Part shown: in pieces, positions 58,901 through 64,000 of the stretch
Layout: every line of letters starts with the position of its first letter
Position numbering within the stretch: the stretch's first letter is position 1
Assembly (NCBI RefSeq): GCF_036323735.1
Contig: NC_086024.1
Location: forward strand, 127,494,053 to 127,558,052
Direction of reading: 5' to 3'
Source: Rattus norvegicus
Taxonomy: Eukaryota > Chordata > Mammalia > Rodentia > Muridae
DNA: 64,000 nucleotides
Notes under the pieces: generated by a model
The model's input: only the letters and a program-made list of their open reading frames with translations
Told to the model about the DNA's origin: nothing
The model's database searches: none
Translations under genes and position numbers: made by a program

Positions 58901-61900
58901 CAGCCCTCACCTGCATATAGAAATCAACCTACATGAGTTAAGACACAAAGGCGAGAAACAGGAGCTCAGTGGATCACATGATCAGGGTGCCAGCCTGCAA
59001 ATCTACCCTGGTATGCACAGAAAGGGTTCATGCTTACTCTTCTGACCACTCTAAAACTCCCAACACCCACAGTCGCCCCACCGACCACTTTTTCATTTAG
59101 GGGCGACTTCCAATAGGAAATCCACACACATCTGGCACACGGGCAATGATATCCGGGTACAAAATGCCCTCTCTCAGATGAACAGAGGGCACCAGAAGAA
59201 CTATGTGCCCACAACTGGGCAGCCTCAACTAAGCGGTAGGTGGTAAGTCCCATCTAGGGCTCAATGGAAATCTGCCATCTGTGACCAATGAACCACAGGG
59301 CTGCAGGGCTGCTGAAGTGAGGCCCAAGTCACAGAAGAGTACAGAAATTCCAGGGGGCACCGTAAGCCACAGCGTCTCTTGACCCCCAACAACAGAGGGT
59401 GGTATCATGACTGAGCCCTGCAGGGAACACTCTCCAAGTTAGACTGCTTGTTAGTTCTTCTTTCTCTCTCTGACCCCTGCATGCACCTTGTTACCATCCT
59501 GGTTGAAGCTTTGTTCCTTAGATATCTCTAGCCACCAAGTCTGCTAACCCATACTCCTTCCCACACCCAAGGTTGGGACAAATAAAAAGCCTCCTCTATC
59601 AAACCCAGGTCCTCAGCTCTGGGGAGCAATCAGCTCTCACTTCTCCCTTCTGCTGCCTCGACACTCTGGACGTCAGAGCCAGAGGCTGCAGGGGCGCCTC
59701 AGAAGACCCGGAGAGCATCAACCTGAAATGGTCACAGCAGACATGGCCATGAGGCTGGCCAGCACAAGAACAGAACGATTGGTGTACATGTTGACAGTGA
59801 ATTTAAAGAAAAACGTAAAACATTTGGTGGGGCAAAGGCCTGGCTCCGTCTGAGTCACCGGTCTGTAACAGAGTCCAACCCCTTCTGCACAGAAAGGGAA
59901 GCTGAGGCCCAGCCAAAGGGAAGAGGACAGTGACTAAGTAAGGCTGGTAATTACCAAGAAAGCCAGTGTGAAAACTTAACTCACAACCCTGGCCAACGAA
60001 GTGACTGCAGAAGGACTGACAGCTGCCGGACAGATTCTGGGGCTGGAGTCACAGGGCCCTGCAAACACAGGACTCAGAGCCACCTGGGGTCATTCACAGT
60101 ATTAAATGACTAAGCACTACCATGTCGGGGCCACAGATCCTGGAGGAAAAAGAAAGGAGGAAGAGGAGGGGAGGAGCTGGCCCAAGGAACGCCAGCTCTG
60201 TAGAGTATGAAGAGGGGCGTGGCCTCTGGCCTCAGTCCAACCAGAAGAGAGTCTTGCTGAGCATGAAACCAGCCCCAGATCCAGCCCCAGATCCAGGGCA
60301 GGAGCATTAGACCCACCCTGGTGAGATCTACCTAATTTTAACAGCCCTAAATTCACAGCCCATGCCTAGAACCTTTGCCTAAGCTTACATTCCAAGTCCA
60401 GCAGTAGCCTGCCAGGCATCATGGCCTAGCTAGTCACACAAAGATAGTACAGAACTGAAGGATAAGCAGGGACCAGGTCCCTCTCTGCGCTCAGTCCCAC
60501 TGAGTGCTGGACCCACCGGCCAGCCTGGAAGGCCAGAGGGCCAAGTCAGTGAGGCCTTTTAATTCAGCTCCCTTGAGGTCCCCAAAGGGCTCTGCTGAGG
60601 ACAAGAAGGCCTGAGCTCCCTATGGTGCTCCCACAGGGCTCTGCAACCAATGACTAGAACACAGGGCGCAGAGAGGTGGAGAGTGGGCACCATAACGCTC
60701 AAACCACGAGAACACCAGGGTGTCTGCCTGTGTGCAGTCAGTGAACTGGGTCACAGGACCAGAGCTAAATGGAGGACTTATACTCTCTAGTTCAGATGTT
60801 TTGTGGTTGTTTCAGAACTAACTTCAGAATCTAGTCTCCACTTTGGGCAAAAAAGCCAGTCCACCTTGGGTAAGCACCGACAAATTACCTTTCCTCTTGA
60901 AAATGTTCTAAAGCAGCTCACTCCCCTGGGTGACCAGGACACAGCACACAGCGGGGTACCCGGCCCCAGGCTCTCCACAGTGCATACAAAGAGCTCTCGG
61001 CCACCAGCCCTTCCACTGGAGGGGGTCCACCCCCTCGGAGCAATCATTAGCTCAGGCCTGAACACTCTTGTGGCCTGTGCTCAGGCTCTGAGGTACTCAT
61101 AAAGCAGCCTGCAGGACATCGACCCAGGGACATCCCAACCCCTGCACAGGCTGGGGGCTGTCCCATTTCCTGTTTGTAGGGAAGGAACAGGCATGGAAAA
61201 TAACACTAACTCTGGGGCCCAATGGTAGCACCAGGCTCTGCGTGGGGCAGGCCTGGCTGCAGCTTCTTCTCCCACATGGCACCCCATGAGCTCTAAATAA
61301 AAGGAAATTGTGAGCCATGTCCTTGTAGCAAAGGTGATAAGGCCAGCATACAGGAAGTGGTAAGGGTGCAGAGCCCAGGTCATTTCTCAGGCTTGAACAA
61401 GAGCTCTGGTGCCCCACCCAGGACCTTCCATAGTGGGTTAGGTAGGAAGAAATAAAACCCAACAGCCAAATGTATCACCAAAAGAGTGCCCAACTGGAAA
61501 GGGAGAACCTGGGAACTGGGATTTTTTTTCCACCAGCTCCGTCACCTATACACCTGCCTCGTGGCATCTTCACTGCCTTCCGAGGTAGATGGAGACCACA
61601 TCAATAAATAAGACTGTCAATGGAGTGCCCGTCAGTTTCCAGCTCTCTGATGACATCACCTACCCGGGCTCTACCGCAACAGCGCTCTTCAAGAGAGCAC
61701 TCATAAGGTGCAAGGTGTACACGGACGCACACAGCACCAAGGCTGGCCTCGGTCCAGGCCTCAGCCAGTGAGGACAGGGCAGGGTTGGGGGTGGCATGAG
61801 AGGCTTCTACTGCGTTGGGCTGGCTTTCTTCTTCTGTCTCCTACCTAAGTGCCCTTTTCCAAGTCAAAGGATAGAATTGGGGGAGTGGACTATTCCAGGG

Positions 61901-62126
61901 CAGAAGAATGGGCTGATCACAAGAAAGATCACTCAAGCCCTCTCCCCCCCACAACACCCCCCCCATGCTGGTGACCCCTCCCTGCTGCTTCTAATAGCCT
62001 TGAAGCTGAGGCCTGTGGCCATGAAGTTCCCTCGGAGGGTCTTCCTCCCCAATTTAAAGGTATAGATACGAGATACAGGCTTGACCAATGAGAATATCAC
62101 ATTGCATGGACTAGTAACTGACACAT

Positions 62127-62276
62127 GGGTTGAATAGTGTCCCCCGGCAAGACAAGCTAAAGTCCTCACCTCCGGCAGCTGAATACGTGACTGTATTTGG
62201 AAACAGGAACTTGCAAATATCAAGTTGAGGTAACGCAGGTCGTAGAAGTCATGCTAATCTAGGTCTCCTCAGAAAA
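62127..62276 (+). mobile_element. MLT1-like (MaLR) LTR 5' fragment
   Basis: gggttgaatagtgtcccccg, aaagtcctcacctccggcag, gtgactgtatttggaaacag and caagttgaggtaacgcagg follow the MLT1 5' part in order. The element is cut off near the following B3-like SINE. Confidence 0.65.
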
Positions 62277-62286
62277 GGAAAAATCA

Positions 62287-62408
62287 GGGCTGGAGAGACA
62301 GCTCGGGGGGGAAAACATTTGCTTTGGGGGCCCAGGACCTGAGTTGGATCCCCAGAATGCATGTGAAAATTAAAAGAGGGAGGGAGGGAGGGGGAGAGAG
62401 AGGAGGGG
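62287..62408 (+). repeat. B3/ID-type SINE head plus GGGA repeat
   Basis: gggctggagagacagctcgg and gacctgagttggatccccag are the head of a tRNA-type SINE, followed by aaaattaaaag and a short GGGA repeat. Confidence 0.75.
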
Positions 62409-63282
62409 GTATGTGTTTATAATCCCAGCTCTGGGGAGGCTCCCTGCCAGCTACTTTTAACTAACTAACCAGCTATACAGGCCACCCCTCAAAAGGAGGT
62501 AGCCAGCATTCCTAAGGGCCTCTTCTCTTCTCTTCACTTTTCTCTCTCCCTCTCTCAAAATAGACCTACACACAAAAGATGGCTATGGGAAGACAGAGAG
62601 GCAGAGACTAGGCCAGGAAACCATGGCACCCCTCCCTTTGCAGTTGGAGGAGGAGAAGGAACTACTCTAGGAGGTTCTGGGGGCAGTCTGGTCCTGTCAA
62701 CACACTGACTTCAAACTCCCGGCCTCAGGAGCTGAGAATAAGCTTCAGTTCTTTTCAGCCTCAGCTGAAAGTTACAGGACCTGTCAGATCAATCAGGGCC
62801 AACCACCCCAGCCAGCCTCGAGCCTCAAGCCGAGTCCTGGCTCAGGGAAGCTGATAAGCCAAGGGGATACAGTGCTGGCAGCCACCTTCTCCTGAGTTGG
62901 CAAGGGCTTACCCAAAATAATTTTCTCAGAGAGCCTGAAGAAATATTCCCAATGCGTCTTCAATGACCTGAAACCCCTCCGCCCTGTCTCTAGACCTTCT
63001 CTAGACCTTCAGCTGTTGACTGAAGCTCCCTTTCCCTTTCTACCTATGTTCAAGATAGGAGTGTCCGATGGCCTCTCCAAGACCTTTACACTTCTCGTGC
63101 ACCGGCATAATTTGCCTCTAAAGCATGTCTAAAAGAGACTGACACCCAGCAGTCATCCCCCAAAGGACCTGAACTATCCACACTAGCACTGAGATCCTAA
63201 GTGCCAAGTTCTCTATGACCAGCAACTTCACCCTTCAAAGTTCTGCTTCAGTGATCGATAGCTAGTCTTCATCCTAATGACA

Positions 63283-63385
63283 CTTTCTCTGCATAGCCGT
63301 GGCTGTCCTTGAACTCAGAGATCCGCCAGCCCCTGCCTCCTAACTGCTGGGATTAAATGTGTGCATCATCACCATGGCCAGATGG
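63283..63385 (-). repeat. B1 SINE
   Basis: Reverse B1: ggctgtccttgaactcagag, atccgccagcccctgcctcc, aactgctgggattaaatgtg. A poly-A run (63400-63418) lies just beyond and is not its own tail. Confidence 0.85.
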
Positions 63386-63889
63386 AATTTTCTTATAGCA
63401 AAAAAAAAAAAAAAAAAAGGTTCCTCCAAGCTCAGAATGGTAAAGTAAAGAGGTGCTTGGGTTTAAATGAAGACCCAAACCAGCTCCCGTCATAAAGCAA
63501 AGTCCTGGAGGTACGGATCTCAGGTGCTTCAACAGCTTGATATCAGTGAAAACTGAGGGTTTTTTTTTTTCAAGTTCCCATGCTGCCATGTTTTCTATGA
63601 CATGGTCCACTTCTTGGTCAGAAAATGGCTGACTGCCACAGCTCCCTACTGGAAAGCTGAAGGTACCTGGAAAGGAGAAGGGGATGTGGCCAAGGAGCCG
63701 TGTTTTCTGTGAGACAGTAGATGCTCTTTTTCCTGCTACCTCATTAGTGAGAAGTAGGTGAAACAGACCACTTGGTGCAAGGGGGACTGTCTGCATGGAA
63801 AGCCAATCCAAAGCTGCCCAAAGGGGACGGTGAGACGGAAGGCAGGCTGGGAAGCTAAGTCTACAGAGAAGAACAAGAGGATCGCCAGG

Positions 63890-63985
63890 TTTGGACATCC
63901 CAGCTGCGCAGGACACTGAGGAGGGTCATGAGTTCGAGGCCTGCCCAAGCTACAGAGTAACTTAATGAGAGCTTGCCTCCAATTT
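63890..63985 (+). repeat. Degraded B1-like fragment
   Basis: gggtcatgagttcgaggcct followed by gcccaagctacagagtaact matches the B1 middle and 3' half. Confidence 0.6.
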
Positions 63986-64000
63986 TTACAAAAGGATTTG

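Larger units (their letters stand above)
36552..64000 (-). other. Itpk1: Itpk1 upstream intron (partial, >27 kb)
   Basis: Sequence upstream of the residue-41 exon. It starts at the acceptor ttgcag and runs to the window edge. I searched the minus strand for the N-terminal coding part (expected to end GMEVVQ before a GT donor) and did not find it, so this is probably one large intron. It holds SINE clusters (39277-39482, 42722-43541, 48598-49204, 54024-54177, 57376-57525, 62287-62376, 63283-63385), MIR relics, microsatellites and a 370-bp GGAA/GGCA array. Stretches 37160-39270, 40400-41980, 44470-48590, 49210-50140, 52830-54020, 54180-57370 and 58900-62120 show no gene that I can recognise. 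A non-coding or antisense transcript cannot be excluded by eye. Confidence 0.75.

Noticed and set aside
1..64000. CRISPR arrays, prophage, operons, CpG-island promoter or a complete retrovirus
   Set aside because: None seen. The tandem repeats are eukaryotic micro- and minisatellites, the LTR pieces lack internal retroviral genes, and no CpG-dense region longer than the short CG run at 42.05 kb is visible.

Overview
This window is mammalian, non-coding-rich DNA from a muroid rodent, most likely rat. The evidence is the dense set of B1, B2, B3 and B4-type SINEs, a young ID element (30807-30921) with the GAACC-containing tail typical of rat ID copies, rodent MaLR/MT-like LTRs, a rodent URR1-type hAT remnant and long microsatellites. 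There are no bacterial or viral gene arrays. Almost all open frames here are chance frames in introns or simple repeats.

The one gene I can support is Itpk1 (inositol-tetrakisphosphate 1-kinase, an ATP-grasp inositol kinase), read on the minus strand across the whole window. Four consecutive internal coding exons are present: 36551-36426 (126 nt), 19717-19600 (118 nt), 3020-2922 (99 nt) and 2473-2433 (41 nt). Each has a consensus AG acceptor and GT donor. Their phases chain perfectly, giving one continuous reading frame of 128 codons that corresponds to about residues 41-168 of the human protein. These include the ATP-contacting R106 and K157 and the substrate-contacting H167. The start codon, the residues before 41 and everything from M169 onward lie outside the window or were not found.

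Layout: 1-2432 is intron downstream of the 41-nt exon. 2474-2921 is a short intron. 3021-19599 is a 16.6 kb intron with many SINEs, a near-identical inverted duplication (15843-16108 and 17403-17671) and an MaLR-like LTR. 19718-36425 is a 16.7 kb intron with a 300-bp polypurine tract, two MT/MaLR-like LTRs in opposite orientation, the ID element and a 480-bp CA-rich array. 36552-64000 is at least 27.4 kb of a further upstream intron with SINE clusters, a B2 nested in a B1, a CT-CA-CG tract and a 370-bp GGAA/GGCA array.

I found no new gene system. The best leads are the about 98% identical inverted duplication whose one edge cuts a URR1 transposon, the short inverted and direct repeat cluster at 22.1-23.2 kb, the higher-order tetranucleotide array at 52.5 kb, and several tracts likely to form non-B DNA. 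Repeat-family names are recognised from memory of consensus sequences, without a database search.
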